Positions 22,600 to 32,414 of a stretch of DNA of 64,000 bases are shown piece by piece. Position 1 is the stretch's first letter; the number at the start of each line of letters is the position of its first letter. Origin of the DNA: Boswellia sacra (taxonomy: Eukaryota; Streptophyta; Magnoliopsida; Sapindales; Burseraceae). The DNA lies in assembly GCA_013180625.2 (NCBI GenBank), contig SNVD02011387.1, forward strand, positions 47,569-111,568, written 5' to 3'. The translations under genes and the position numbers were made by a program. The notes below the pieces were generated by a model that was not told the origin of the DNA, did no database searches, and worked only from the letters and a program-made list of their open reading frames with translations.

Positions 22600-23250
22600 A
22601 TGGAGGGAACTTCAAAACGTCGAATCCAAAGGATATCTGTATTCTGTGGATCTCGACCGGGTAAAAGTGAGGAGTTTGTAGAAACAGCAAATTATCTTGG
22701 TAGGCTTCTGGCTAAAAGAAAGATTCATGTGGTTTATGGGGGAGGTAGCATTGGGTTAATGGGTTGTGTGTCAACAGCTGCACTCGTAGGAGGCAGTTAA
22801 GTTTTAGGAGTTATTCCTAAAGCTTTGGCTATAGAAAGCATTGTTGGAAAAACGGTTGGGCATGAGTTACAAGTCTCCTCTATGCATGAATGCATGGCAC
22901 ATATGCTCATCAATTCAGATGCCTTTATTGCTTTACCAGGTGGCTTTGGCACTCTTGAAGAAATTTTTCAAATTGCCTCTTGGGCCCAATTGAATCTCCA
23001 TCAAAAACCCATAGGTTTGTTGAATGTTAACAATTTCTTTGATCCTTTAATAAGTTTTGTTGATGCAGTTGTGGAATAAAATTTTATCCCTCATTCGGCG
23101 AGAAAGATCCTTATTTCTGCCACTACCGCTAGTGAACTACTTGACAAGTTACAAGCAGTCGAGTATGCACCTGACCCAGCCATCACTCAATTTAATTGGT
23201 CAGGGGGGCAAAACAAAAAGTGCAAATTGGATCTGAATCTCCGTTTGTAA
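22600..23250 (+). pseudogene. LOG-like cytokinin riboside 5'-monophosphate phosphoribohydrolase, element A copy
   Basis: A 217-codon reading frame without frameshift, ATG 22600 to TAA 23248-23250, close to the usual plant LOG length (about 210-220). It is broken by two in-frame TAA codons (22798-22800 and 23077-23079); the homologous codons in B and C are Lys. Family motifs: 'SVFCGSRPGK', 'VVYGGGSIGLMG' and the catalytic 'PGGFGTLEEIFQ'. LOG enzymes cleave cytokinin riboside monophosphate to the free, active base and ribose 5-phosphate in the cytosol. Plant LOG genes have introns; this copy has none, as expected of sequence carried through an RNA element. It lies between ORFX and the 3' UTR. 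An in-frame TAG 21 bp upstream supports the ATG. Confidence 0.9.
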
Positions 23251-23374
23251 TTTTTTTTCTTGTCCTTTATTTTATTTATTTTTAGCATGTTATTTTATGA
23301 GTCTTTTAGGTTATCTCTCTTGAATAACAGAAGCTTCAGGTAATGTCCCCTATACTTTATCTCTCTACTTTTAA

Positions 23375-23412
23375 ACATTGAGGACAATGTTTCATTTGGT
23401 TGGGGGGGAAGG
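23375..23412 (+). other. conserved inverted repeat ACATTG-agga-CAATGT followed by G-rich purine tract
   Basis: Arms at 23375-23380 and 23385-23390, followed by 'ggttgggggggaagg' (23398-23412). The same unit is found in B (37188-37193 and 37198-37203, then 'gtgtgggggagtgg') and in C (51678-51693, one mismatch). It resembles the conserved motif near the 3' end of many Athila elements and may act as an internal plus-strand priming or RNA signal. Confidence 0.6.
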
Positions 23413-23472
23413 ATAGTAGACATAAGTGTGTCTTGAATTTTTTTCTTAAAAAAAAAAAGCGAGTTAGTAATT

Positions 23473-23580
23473 AGATTCAGAGTGCGGTGTAAGGAGTTCA
23501 AATCCTCTCGAGACGCATTCTGGGTCAAGAATGACAGAGTATGGAGGGCCAGTTTGAACTCTTGAAACACACTCTAACCA
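23473..23580 (+). other. non-coding stretch conserved between families A/C and B
   Basis: 'gagttcaaatcctctcgag' + 'acgcattctgg' and, about 60 bp on, 'gaactcttgaaacacactct'. Counterparts lie in C (51785-51882) and B (36114-36232 with a second part at 36350-36408). It is conserved although the surrounding UTR is not, which suggests an RNA or DNA signal. Function unknown. Confidence 0.45.
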
Positions 23581-23977
23581 ATTTTTCATTTTGTTTTGAT
23601 TTTGCATTTTTTTAGAAGTCATTTTAGTTAACTTGATATTATTTAGTTTTGATTTTTGAATTTTATAACAAGGAGGTCTTATTCATTTCACTTTGAATTA
23701 TTCAAATCTATGAACTCTCACAACCTTATCATTTAATAAATTGTGTGCTTATGTACTCATTAAGTAAGTATTCATGAACCTTTCTTCACACACACACATA
23801 TCTTGATGCATGATTGTGGATGGCGAAATGAAATGTTGCAATATTTGAGTTCTTTTTTTTTTTTGTTTAGGATAACAATAAAAAGAAGGGGAAAGTAAAA
23901 AAAATGAAAGTGAAAAAAATGAAAAAAAAAGAGAGAGCAATTGTGGATAAGTTTGGTCTCGTAGCCTCCTTAATTCG

Positions 23978-24236
23978 AGTGATTAAGCCCGAGGGGTGCC
24001 TTAACACCTAATACTCTAAGACCAACTGGTTTGGGAGCTATTATCCCAAAGCTCGCTACATGGATTAAGGAGAAAGCTTAATGGGATTGAACATTTCACT
24101 ATCCATAAGTTTCTAAGGAAAAATAAAGCATCGGCAACCCGAGTCGTTAAGCTCGTAAGGGTGTCTTAACACTTAATGCCCTAAAGCCAACTGGTCTGGG
24201 AGTCATTAGCCTAAAGCTCGCTACATGGGTTAAAGA
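23978..24236 (+). repeat. two direct repeats (~95 bp, 162 bp apart) with a hairpin, element A 3' UTR
   Basis: Copy 1 (23978-24070) and copy 2 (24140-24236) share 'taag..cg..ggtg.cttaacac' and 'gccaactggt.tgggag' in order. Copy 1 has a 7-bp hairpin, tttggga (24030-24036) with tcccaaa (24044-24050). C has the same pair of repeats near 52274-52370 and 52437-52530; in its second copy the stem is tagga/tccta, a compensatory change. Confidence 0.6.

Positions 24237-24238
<2 letters not shown>

Positions 24239-24270
<32 letters not shown>
24239..24270. repeat. (TA)n microsatellite
   Basis: About 15 uninterrupted AT units in the 3' UTR of A. C has no such run at the homologous place. Confidence 0.9.
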
Positions 24271-24275
<5 letters not shown>

Positions 24276-24553
24276 AATGAATACCCCCTACCTGAGGTTG
24301 TTAGCCTTAACAAATATTATAACCCATATGGCTTCTTTCTAATAAGCCCCATAATCATGTGTCGACTGAGTACAAAAGAAAGTTTATTGATATCTTGACT
24401 GAAGGGTACATGAGTCATTAAAAAAAAATTCGGTTGAGAGTTTGTTTATTTGGATAAAATCAAGGAGAGTGCAATAATGACTACCTTGGATGTAAAATCC
24501 TATAAATCACTTCTAAATAATAACGCTTTAATTGCTAGGGACTAGCAATAAGC

Positions 24554-24565
24554 TGGTTGGGGGGG
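24554..24565 (+). other. polypurine tract, element A
   Basis: 'tggttgggggggtga' ends directly at the start of the 3' LTR. This is the expected position and composition for the plus-strand primer. Confidence 0.75.
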
Positions 24566-25935
24566 TGATGAACACTTAAATATGTATGCTTAATAAGAGC
24601 TTAATTTATCATATTGCATTAATAGTGTCATTAAATTTCTCAACTTAAGCATATTTGTAGTCTTTACATCATTTGAATTAACTTTATCTTAATTTCGGTT
24701 TTGATGTAGGTTCGGTAAATTGGACATAACTTTCTATTTATAGATCCGAATGGTGCAAATCTTAATGTTTTGGAAGATGAATTCAATTATCTACAAGATT
24801 GCATTTCACAAGCATCATCGAATTCGGACTCTTAGTAGACCAAAATTGGGTTTGAAGTGAACCCATTTGTCGATTCGGCCCAGCTTGACCATGCCCAGTA
24901 TTTTGACCGTATCTCTCAAAATACGTATCTAAATCATATGAATCAACATGTTCTAGAAATCTGAGAGAAATATCTATGACTTTCATGAAAACATGTGATT
25001 AAAATTCTCAAAAATTCAATATCAAAATCGGTAGTCAAAGTCGGTTCACCTAATTACCCCAATTGTCAAAGTTGGTGCATCTAATATTTGACAATTATTT
25101 CTTTGTAATTTAACAAGTTTGCTCCTGAATGTATCTATAAATAGAGGTGCCTTGTGACCCATTAGGGCATCTTGGCCTTTGCTAGGATCTCTTGTTATTG
25201 TGATTTTCTCTCTTGTATTTTTATGTTATTAATGAATTTCCTTTTTCTTATAATTAGTTTTCTTTCTTTTATAATGTCTTTCTAATTTCTCTTTTGCTAA
25301 GGTGAAAGGGTGAAACCCTTGATATGAGAGTAAGAATTCTCTAACCCTTAATATGTACTTAATAAACATAATCTTATTTATTTTATATGATTTATATTTA
25401 TTTCTCTAATCAATCTTGACACCACTCGTAAAGTAGAGGTCTTGATCTATTGTAGACAATCCTTGGCATATCAAATGCTTGTATCATTTCTAGATGTCGT
25501 ATGGTTCTTCCTTAACGACACGAATCTGGTTAGGAATCTTAATTTGTTGTCGACATATGGTGATTGGCACATTGGATGCTTGAACCCATTTGCAAGAAGT
25601 GGTATAAATATTGGTAACGAAACAAATATAATTCATATAACTAAAACGGGTTGTTTATCCTTATTTAAAATATCGAGGGCGGATCTCCTAACCTTAGCTT
25701 TCATTATTATTATGTTGATTTCTCTTGTGTGATTCTCATTTATTGTTTGCAAACTTGTTCTTACCAATATTTGTTGATATTATCTTGTCATCTCTTTGAA
25801 TCATCCATATCATATTTGCTTACTTTATAGTTTGTAGCGCTAAAATTTCCTTCCTCGTGGATCAACCCCGGTCTCACCGGGTTTATGACTTCAACACTCC
25901 TATACTTGGGAGGTAATCCTTTTTCGGATGTGTCA
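24566..25935 (+). repeat. element A 3' LTR
   Basis: TGATGAACAC to GTGTCA, 1370 bp, colinear with the 5' LTR. TATA box at 25136-25144. The base after the LTR starts D2, with no duplication of the 5-bp sequence that precedes the 5' LTR. Confidence 0.9.
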
Positions 25936-26747
25936 AGCAGTAGGTTTACATAAGTACTCTTCATGGAATACCAATAATTGGAGTCAATTATAAATTATCA
26001 TTTTACCCTTTTAATTATATCTTGAACCCTTAATATCAATTTTACACCATTTAAGTGATTTGAGATTTATTCTTAAAAATCTTAGTTTAATGAAGAACCT
26101 TTCATTAAACACTTGGCAAAATTCAATTACTTAAAACTTTGTAAAACTATCAAGGTGGTATTCTATAATCCTTTAGGAGTCATGAATTCCATATCAATGG
26201 TATAGTGTCTACTAATAGATAGATATTATAATCCTAACTAGTTAAGGTATTAACTTTTATTTAGATCTCACTTTTTATTTTAGTTAAAGATCATAGTTTG
26301 CATACTCGAGGTACACTACCCACTTATGATTAAGGTAGGATTGTTTTTAGTGCTCGATTGTGGTAATTTACATTTGGTCACGGTATTTCCACCAAATAAT
26401 ATTGTTTCACATGGTCATGTTCAATGCATTCATAATGCACAAGTGTCTTTGTCCTAAAGTCTCCACTTGAAATGGTTAAAGACTCACCATTTCTCCATTG
26501 AAGACAAATAACACAATAACCTTGTCCTAATAAAGTGCCCAACTATTATTTATAGGTTATTAACTAGTTTTGAGCTATGATAAATTCTATATCTCATCTA
26601 TATCTCATATATATAATATTTTTATCATTGGATAAGCTCTAAAGCCTTTAGTAATTGATACAATCATATTTGGGTAAAATAAATAATAAGAACTTTAGTT
26701 GTTAATGATGTTTTAACAAATTCATACAAAATATCCATTACTCTTAG
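25936..26747. repeat. LTR-like repeat fragment D2
   Basis: Related to D1 (1-805) over about 26150-26740; see the shared words under D1. Element B is inserted at its right part, and the 5-bp target cttag (26743-26747) is repeated at 39349-39353, after which flanking sequence continues. The left 200 bp do not align with D1 by eye. Confidence 0.55.
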
Positions 26748-28171
26748 TGATAAGTGTCTATTTATGTATCATTTTCATATCAATTCGTCCATGTTTCTTT
26801 GCTATATTCCTTGGTATTTTTATGTTTTTGTGTGGTTTTGATGTTTGTAGGAGTTTTGGAGCAACTTGCACAAAAATGGAGTAAAACCCTTCATTTTCAC
26901 CTCTGCTAGTCAACCATCTTCTCGGATTTAATTGTATTGATATACAATGAACCCGATGACATATTATATACCGTTGGAAAGCTCTCGAAGTCTATTTTCT
27001 GGAGAAATTTACGGTTTATAAATCCATTCAGTGTACCAAAAGTTGTAATCAAAACAGTGTGAGAAGTGTAGAAATGTAATTCCACAAATCACTGTAGCAT
27101 GTATAATACGGGACACTGTAGCAGGTTACTGTAGCAGAGTATTTAAACACATTTTAGGGTTTTATTTTCATAACTTGAAGGGGGGAAAACGTGGGAGGAG
27201 GCTGCATTTCTGGATTTCTCTCATCCCTTGGAGTTCTTGAAGGAGAAAGAAGATTTTGAAAGAGGAGGAACTACAATTCCAAGAAGATTCATCTACAAAG
27301 AAGATTTTCAAAGAATTTGCTAAGTTCTTTCTTTCCTTTTCAATTCTGGAATTTCTCTGTATTGTATTTGTTATTCTGATTGAATATGTGTAACTAAATC
27401 TGAATTGGTTGAGGGTGATTTCAAAGCCCTTGATATGGATTTTGTGAGTTGATTGTGTAAGAAATTGTTATCCAATTCTCTAATTGAAGTTGCTTGTATT
27501 TTCCCATATCTAATGCTTATGATTGCTTACTGATTGTATTTGGAATGGCCAACTGAATATAATCTGTTGTTGTCTATTGCTAGATTAGAAATCTTGATCC
27601 GTAATTGTCATGAATTTCCAATCATTAGTAGCAAAATTGTGATCAGAGATTGCAATTGGAAAATACAACCTAGGTTAAATAATCTGAACTTGTGTGATTA
27701 TTGCTTAGATCAACCTATCTTTCTCATCGTAATGCTTCCATTGAATTAAACTTAGAGAGCTTGTTCTAGGTTGTTTAATGGAGAGAGATTAAATAAAGAG
27801 CTTGTTTTATTTAACAACAAAGTAAGGAAAGATTGGGATAACAGAGCTTGTTGTTATCTACGGTTGATAACTTCAATGCTGTAATTTGATTACAATTCTA
27901 TGTTAATTCACAAATTCATATCTTGTGGCAGAGAATGAACTCTTAACCAAGTGTCTCTCATTGATTTTTCACTCTATTTAACTTTGCTTTGTGTTATTCT
28001 TCATTTGCTTTCGTATTAAGTTTAGTTAATCAATCAACAAAACCCCCCTTGTTTAGTTTATTATTGCTGAAAAATAACAAATTCAATTAGAATCAATCCT
28101 CGTGGGAACGATATCTACTTATTACTTTATTACTTGTGCGACTAGTATACTTGCTAGTTTCGAACGCATCA
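26748..28171 (+). repeat. element B 5' LTR
   Basis: TGATAAGTGTC to GCATCA, 1424 bp. Three 'actgtagca' words (27100-27136) stand just upstream of the TATA-like TATTTAAA at 27140-27147, a possible U3 enhancer repeat. Not alignable with the A or C LTRs beyond the TGAT start. Confidence 0.95.
27140..27147 (+). promoter_or_regulatory. TATA-like box of the B LTR
   Basis: TATTTAAA directly after three 'actgtagca' repeats; the 3' LTR has the same at 38318-38325. 'acattttagggttttattttcataact' type sequence follows, a plausible start region. Confidence 0.5.
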
Positions 28172-28177
28172 AGTTTT

Positions 28178-28194
28178 TGGCGCCGTTGCCGGGG
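28178..28194 (+). other. primer binding site, tRNA-Asp, element B
   Basis: TGGCGCCGTTGCCGGGG, a perfect 17-base complement to the 3' end of tRNA-Asp, six bases after the LTR. Confidence 0.9.
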
Positions 28195-28276
28195 ATTGAT
28201 TTTCTAATCAATTTGTTATTCTGTTTTACTACTGATTCTTGATTGTTATTTCCTGATTGTTTGTGTTTAGGCTTTT

Positions 28277-29760
28277 ATGTCCGAGGGAGAAGCGGATCAA
28301 CGACTTAAGAGAATTAAGGAGTTTCTCCAATCCTCGATTTTAAGGCTAAATCGGTCAATTTTAACTCCACCTCCAGAATTTGACCTTGCACGACATACTT
28401 CCCTCCCATCTTCTTGCAGTTCAATCAAATCTGAATCGGAAGCAATGGCGATGGAAAACGATCAGACTCTTAAGGAGTTAGACAATTATTGATCAACAAC
28501 CGCTATGCATAAGCACCAATTTTGAGATAGATTTTGAACTTAAATCTGGACTGATTCATCTCTTGCCTACATTTCATGGTTTTACAAGAGAGGATCCGAA
28601 CAAACACCTCAAAGAATTTCATGTGGTATGCTCAAGTATGAAGCCAACCGGCGTTTCTGAAGAGCAAATTAAATTGAGAGCTTTCCCATTCTCATTAGTA
28701 GATTCGGCAAAAGATTGGTTATACTACCTACCACCAGGTACCATTACCACTTGGAATGAGATGAGTAAACTCTTTTTGGAGAAATACTTTCCAGCCTCGA
28801 AAGTTACCAATATTAGAAAAGATATTAGTGGCATTCGACAACACAATGGAGAATCACTTCATGAATATTGGGAGAGATTTAAAAGGTTATGTGCTAGCTG
28901 TCCAAACCACCAAATGAGTGATGGACTCCTAATTCAATATTTCTATGAGGGTCTCTTACCAATGGAAAGGAGTATCATTGATGCTGCTAGTGGTGGAGCA
29001 CTAGTTAATAAAAAACCGAACGTTGCAAGACATTTGATTAGTGACATGGCAGCGAACTCCTAACAATTCAGCAGCCAATTTGAGCCACAACTACCAAAGA
29101 GAGTAAATAAGGTAAGTACTTCAAACATTGAACATCAACTTTCTGAACTTACCACTCTTGTAAAAAAAATGGCTGTAGGACATATGCAGCAATCTTATGC
29201 ATGTGGGGTATGTTCTGCCATGGACAATCCAACTGACATGTGTCCAACTTTGCAAGAAGGAGATACAGAACAAGCCAATGCCATGGGTGGATTTCCAGGA
29301 CAACCAAGGCAAAGGTATGACCCTTTCTCCAATACTTACAATGCTGGATGGAAAGATCACCCTAATTTAAGATATGGGAATCATCAACCAATTGCCCCAA
29401 ATGCCATAACCACTCGACCACTCATGGTTCAATCAACAAAGGTGCATAACATTTCAAGCACAACCACAACCAGCACCACAACCAGCTCCAGAAAATTCAA
29501 GTATGTCTCTCCAGGATATTGTTAAAGCACTTGCCACTAACACAATGCAATTTCAGTAGGAAACTAGGGCAGTATCCAAAACTTGGAAAATCAAATGAGA
29601 CAATTGGCCACTAACATGAGCAAATTTAAGAGTCAAAGCTCAGAAAAATTACCATCTCAGCCAGTGATTAATCCAAAAGAGAATGCTAGTGCTGTAACTT
29701 TGAGAAGTGGGAACCAATTAAGATTCCATCAAAGATCACAAAACTGATGAAGGGGTGACA
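28277..29760 (+). pseudogene. gag of element B
   Basis: ATG 28277 opens a 71-codon frame (MSEGEADQRLKRIKEF..). A shift at about 28480-28490 leads to the main frame, which reads 'LPTFHGFTREDPNKHLKEF', 'LRAFPFSLVDSAKDWLYYLP', 'KLFLEKYFPASK' and 'GESLHEYWERFKRLCASCP', the Athila gag core. A TAA at 29061-29063 is in frame. The zinc knuckle region is 'CGVCSAMDNPTDMCPTL' (about 29200-29250), where the usual His is Asn. A shift near 29510 and more stops follow before protease. Confidence 0.85.
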
Positions 29761-29884
29761 CCACTTCCACCTTAACAAACATCATCTTCTTAAGGTTCAA
29801 TCCGAAACCCATATTCCTTTCATATTTTCCTCCACCTTTTCCCCTAGCAGATTTGCAAATCAAAGAAAGAGGAACAAGAACAGG

Positions 29885-31065
29885 AAATCCTGGAAACTTT
29901 TCGCAAGCTCGAGGTAAATATACCACTTCTGGATGCTATCAATCAAGTACCTCGTTATGCAAAATTTCTCAAGGAGTTATGCACCAACAAGAGAAAGTTG
30001 AAAGGAAATGAGAAGGTAAGTGTGGGGGAAAATGTTTCAGCTGTATTGCAAAGAAAAATTCCTCCAAAATGCAAAGATCTAGGTACGTTCACCATTCCAT
30101 GCACCATTGGTAATACCAAGTTTGAAAGAGCTATGTTAGATTTAGGAGCATCTATTAATGTCATGCCATATTCTATTTATGCTTCTTTGAATCTTGGACC
30201 TCTTGTGAAAACTGGTATTGTAATTCAACTTGCTGATCGTTCTAATGCATATCCCAAGGGAGTTGTGGAAGATGTGCTTGTGCAGGTGAATCAATTGGTT
30301 TTTCCATCAGACTTTTATGTTCTGGAAATGGAGGATGAGACGTCTCCCAATCCAACACCAATTCTTTTAGGGAGGCCATTCTTGAAAACTTCCCGAACTA
30401 AGATTGATGTTCATGATGGCACTCTTACCATGGAATTTGATGGCGAGGTGATTCGTTTCAATATTTTTGAGGCAATGAGGTACCCTAGTGACTTGCATTC
30501 TGTTTTTGCAGTGGATGTTATCGATTCTTTGGCATAACAACTTTTTGAGTTAACTCGCAAGGATGCATTGGAAGTAGCCATTAGTGAGCAAATAGGGGCA
30601 GAAAATTTCAGAGAATCGAGGAAGTTGATACAAGTGTCTAAAGAAGTGAAAGAAGCTGTGGCAAGCTTGGATGAGACTATAGCTATCACCACAAATAGGT
30701 ATGATGTTTCGTACATTGAATTGCCTTTATCTAATGAGAAACTTTTTCTTTCTGTGATGAAAGCACCTGCCTTGGAGACTTAACCTCTTCCAGATCATTT
30801 GAAACTGTATTCCTTGGGTGAGAAAGTACTTGTGCCAGTCATAATAGCAAGTCGGCCTATTTCCCTTACAGAGAAGAGAAACTCATCGAGTGCTTCGAGA
30901 CACAAAACAGCATTTAAGGTGGCAACATCGCTAGACTTAAAGGTATTAGCCCAGCCATATGCATGCACCGTATCTTATTAGAAGAAGGATCCAAGCCCAC
31001 TCGAGAAGCACAGCGGAGGTTGAATCCTCCAATAATGGAAGTTGTCAAGAAAGAAATCCTGAAAT
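29885..31065 (+). pseudogene. protease and RT lead-in of element B
   Basis: 'LEVNIPLLDAINQVPRYAKFLKEL' opens the pol part near 29910. The frame 29998-30537 has the active site 'AMLDLGASINVMPYS' and the flap 'PTPILLGRPFLKT', so protease is intact in one frame. Stops at 30535-30537 and 30781-30783 cut the linker to RT, where relatives are usually open. The linker contains a coiled-coil-like charged segment (30568-30700). Confidence 0.8.
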
Positions 31066-31073
31066 TATTTAAA

Positions 31074-31120
31074 TACAAAAATTAAATTATAATCATTTAT
31101 AATTTTATTTAATGTTGAGT
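31074..31120. repeat. AT-rich insertion in the B RT lead-in
   Basis: About 46 bp, nearly pure A/T with an imperfect inverted repeat, splits a conserved RT segment: 'EILKLF' before it and 'SVGVIYLISDSKWVSP' after it, whereas A reads 'EVLKLLDVRIIYPISDSKW' without a gap. It introduces stops. A small foldback insertion or a local artefact. Confidence 0.55.
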
Positions 31121-32405
31121 GTGGGTGTGATTTACCTAATTTCGGACAGCAAGTGGGTGAGTCCAGTCCAAGTTGTTCCGAAGAAATCTGGTGTTACGGT
31201 GGTTAAGAATTACAATAATGAGCTAGTTCCCACTCGTATCCAAACCGGGTGGCGAGTTTGTATTGATTATCGAAAGCTCAATTCTGCAACTCGAAAGGAT
31301 CACTTTCATTTGCCATTCATTGATCAAATGCTGGAGAGATTAGCAGGTCATTCTCATTATTGTTTTCTTGATGGCTATTCAGGATATAATCAGATTGTCA
31401 TTGCCCCTGAGGATCAAGAGAAAACTACATTCACCTACCCATTCGGTACATTTGCCTATCGACGCATGCCATTTGGTCTTTGCAATGCCCCTGCCACTTT
31501 CCAAAGGTGTATGGTAAGTATTTTCTCTGATTATGTTGAGAACATCATTGAGGTATTTATGGATGACTTTAGTGTTTTTTGGTGATTCTTTTGATAAATG
31601 CCTTGACAACCTTACCCTTATACTTCAAAGATGTATAGAAACTAACCTTGTTCTGAATTTGGAGAAATGTCATTTTATGGTAGATCAGGGTATAGTTTTG
31701 GGACATGTTATTTCTGCTAAGGGTATAGAGGTTGATAAATCCAAGATAGATCTTATATGTTCCTTACCACCTCCCACAAGTGTGCGGGATATTCGTTCGA
31801 TTCTTGGTCATGCAGGTTTTTATCGTAGATTCATCAAAGATTTCTCGAAGATAGCATTGCCCCTATGCAGATTATTACAGAATGATGTGGCCTTTGAATT
31901 TGATGAAAAATGCAAAGAGGCATTTGAGAAACTGAAGGAACTCTTGACTTCGGCTCCAGTAATCCAATCTCCGAATTGGAATCATCCATTCGAGATCATT
32001 TGCGATGCAAGTGACTACGCTGTGGGTGCCGTTTTGGGTCAACGAATTGGCAAAATTCCACATGCCATTTACTACGCATCTCAGACTTTAAATGATGCTC
32101 AACTTAATTATTCTACCACTGAGAAAGAGCTGCTAGCGGTTATTTTTGCTTTAGAAAAGTTTCGATCTTATTTGATTGGTACTAAAGTAACCGTTTATTC
32201 TGATCATGCAGCTTTGAGGTACTTGCTCACAAAGAAAGATGCAAAACCAAGGCTTATCAGGTGGATACTCCTTTTACAGGAATTTGACTTGGAGATCAAA
32301 GATAAGAAGGGAAGTGAAAACTTAGTTGCAGACCATCTCAGTCGCATTGTCCATGATAAGAATGCACTGCCATTACAAGAAAGTTTTTCGGATGAACATT
32401 GTTGT
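31121..32405 (+). pseudogene. reverse transcriptase and RNase H of element B
   Basis: RT blocks 'SDSKWVSPVQVVPKKSG', 'WRVCIDYRKLNSATRKD', 'YRRMPFGLCNAPATFQRC' and the catalytic FMDD at 31556-31567 are all present. One extra T in 'gtgttttttgg' (about 31573-31581) shifts the frame. The next frame (31533-32411) carries the thumb '[13 protein letters not shown]', RNase H '[14 protein letters not shown]', '[10 protein letters not shown]' and '[12 protein letters not shown]' and ends 'ADHLSRI'. At the site of the A and C shared stop, B has CAG (Gln). A second shift near 32405 precedes integrase. Confidence 0.9.
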
Positions 32406-32414
32406 CTCTAAATG

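Larger units (their letters stand above)
23251..24553 (+). other. 3' untranslated region of element A
   Basis: 1.3 kb without a gene. It holds a conserved inverted repeat with a polypurine-like tract (23375-23410), a stretch conserved in B and C (23473-23580), two ~95-bp direct repeats (23978-24070 and 24140-24236) and a TA microsatellite. The general order is repeated in C. Confidence 0.7.
14747..25935 (+). mobile_element. Athila-type LTR retrotransposon A carrying ORFX and LOG
   Basis: LTRs at 14747-16118 and 24566-25935 bracket a tRNA-Asp primer binding site, gag, pol (protease, RT, RNase H, integrase), ORFX, a LOG-like gene, a long 3' UTR and a polypurine tract; 11,189 bp in all. Coding frames are largely intact except for single stops and one frameshift. 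There is no target site duplication: the flanks are ggtcc and agcag. The two LTRs differ far more than those of B (roughly 50 differences in the first ~345 positions by eye), so they may not come from one insertion. Confidence 0.9.

Noticed and set aside
22600..23250. LOG as an ordinary host gene next to a transposon
   Set aside because: It lies inside the LTR pair, has no introns, and recurs at the same place in elements B and C behind the same ORFX.
27534..27749. 71-78-residue ORF present in both B LTRs (27534 and 38710)
   Set aside because: It is repeated only because the LTR is; it has no recognisable domain and no counterpart in A or C.
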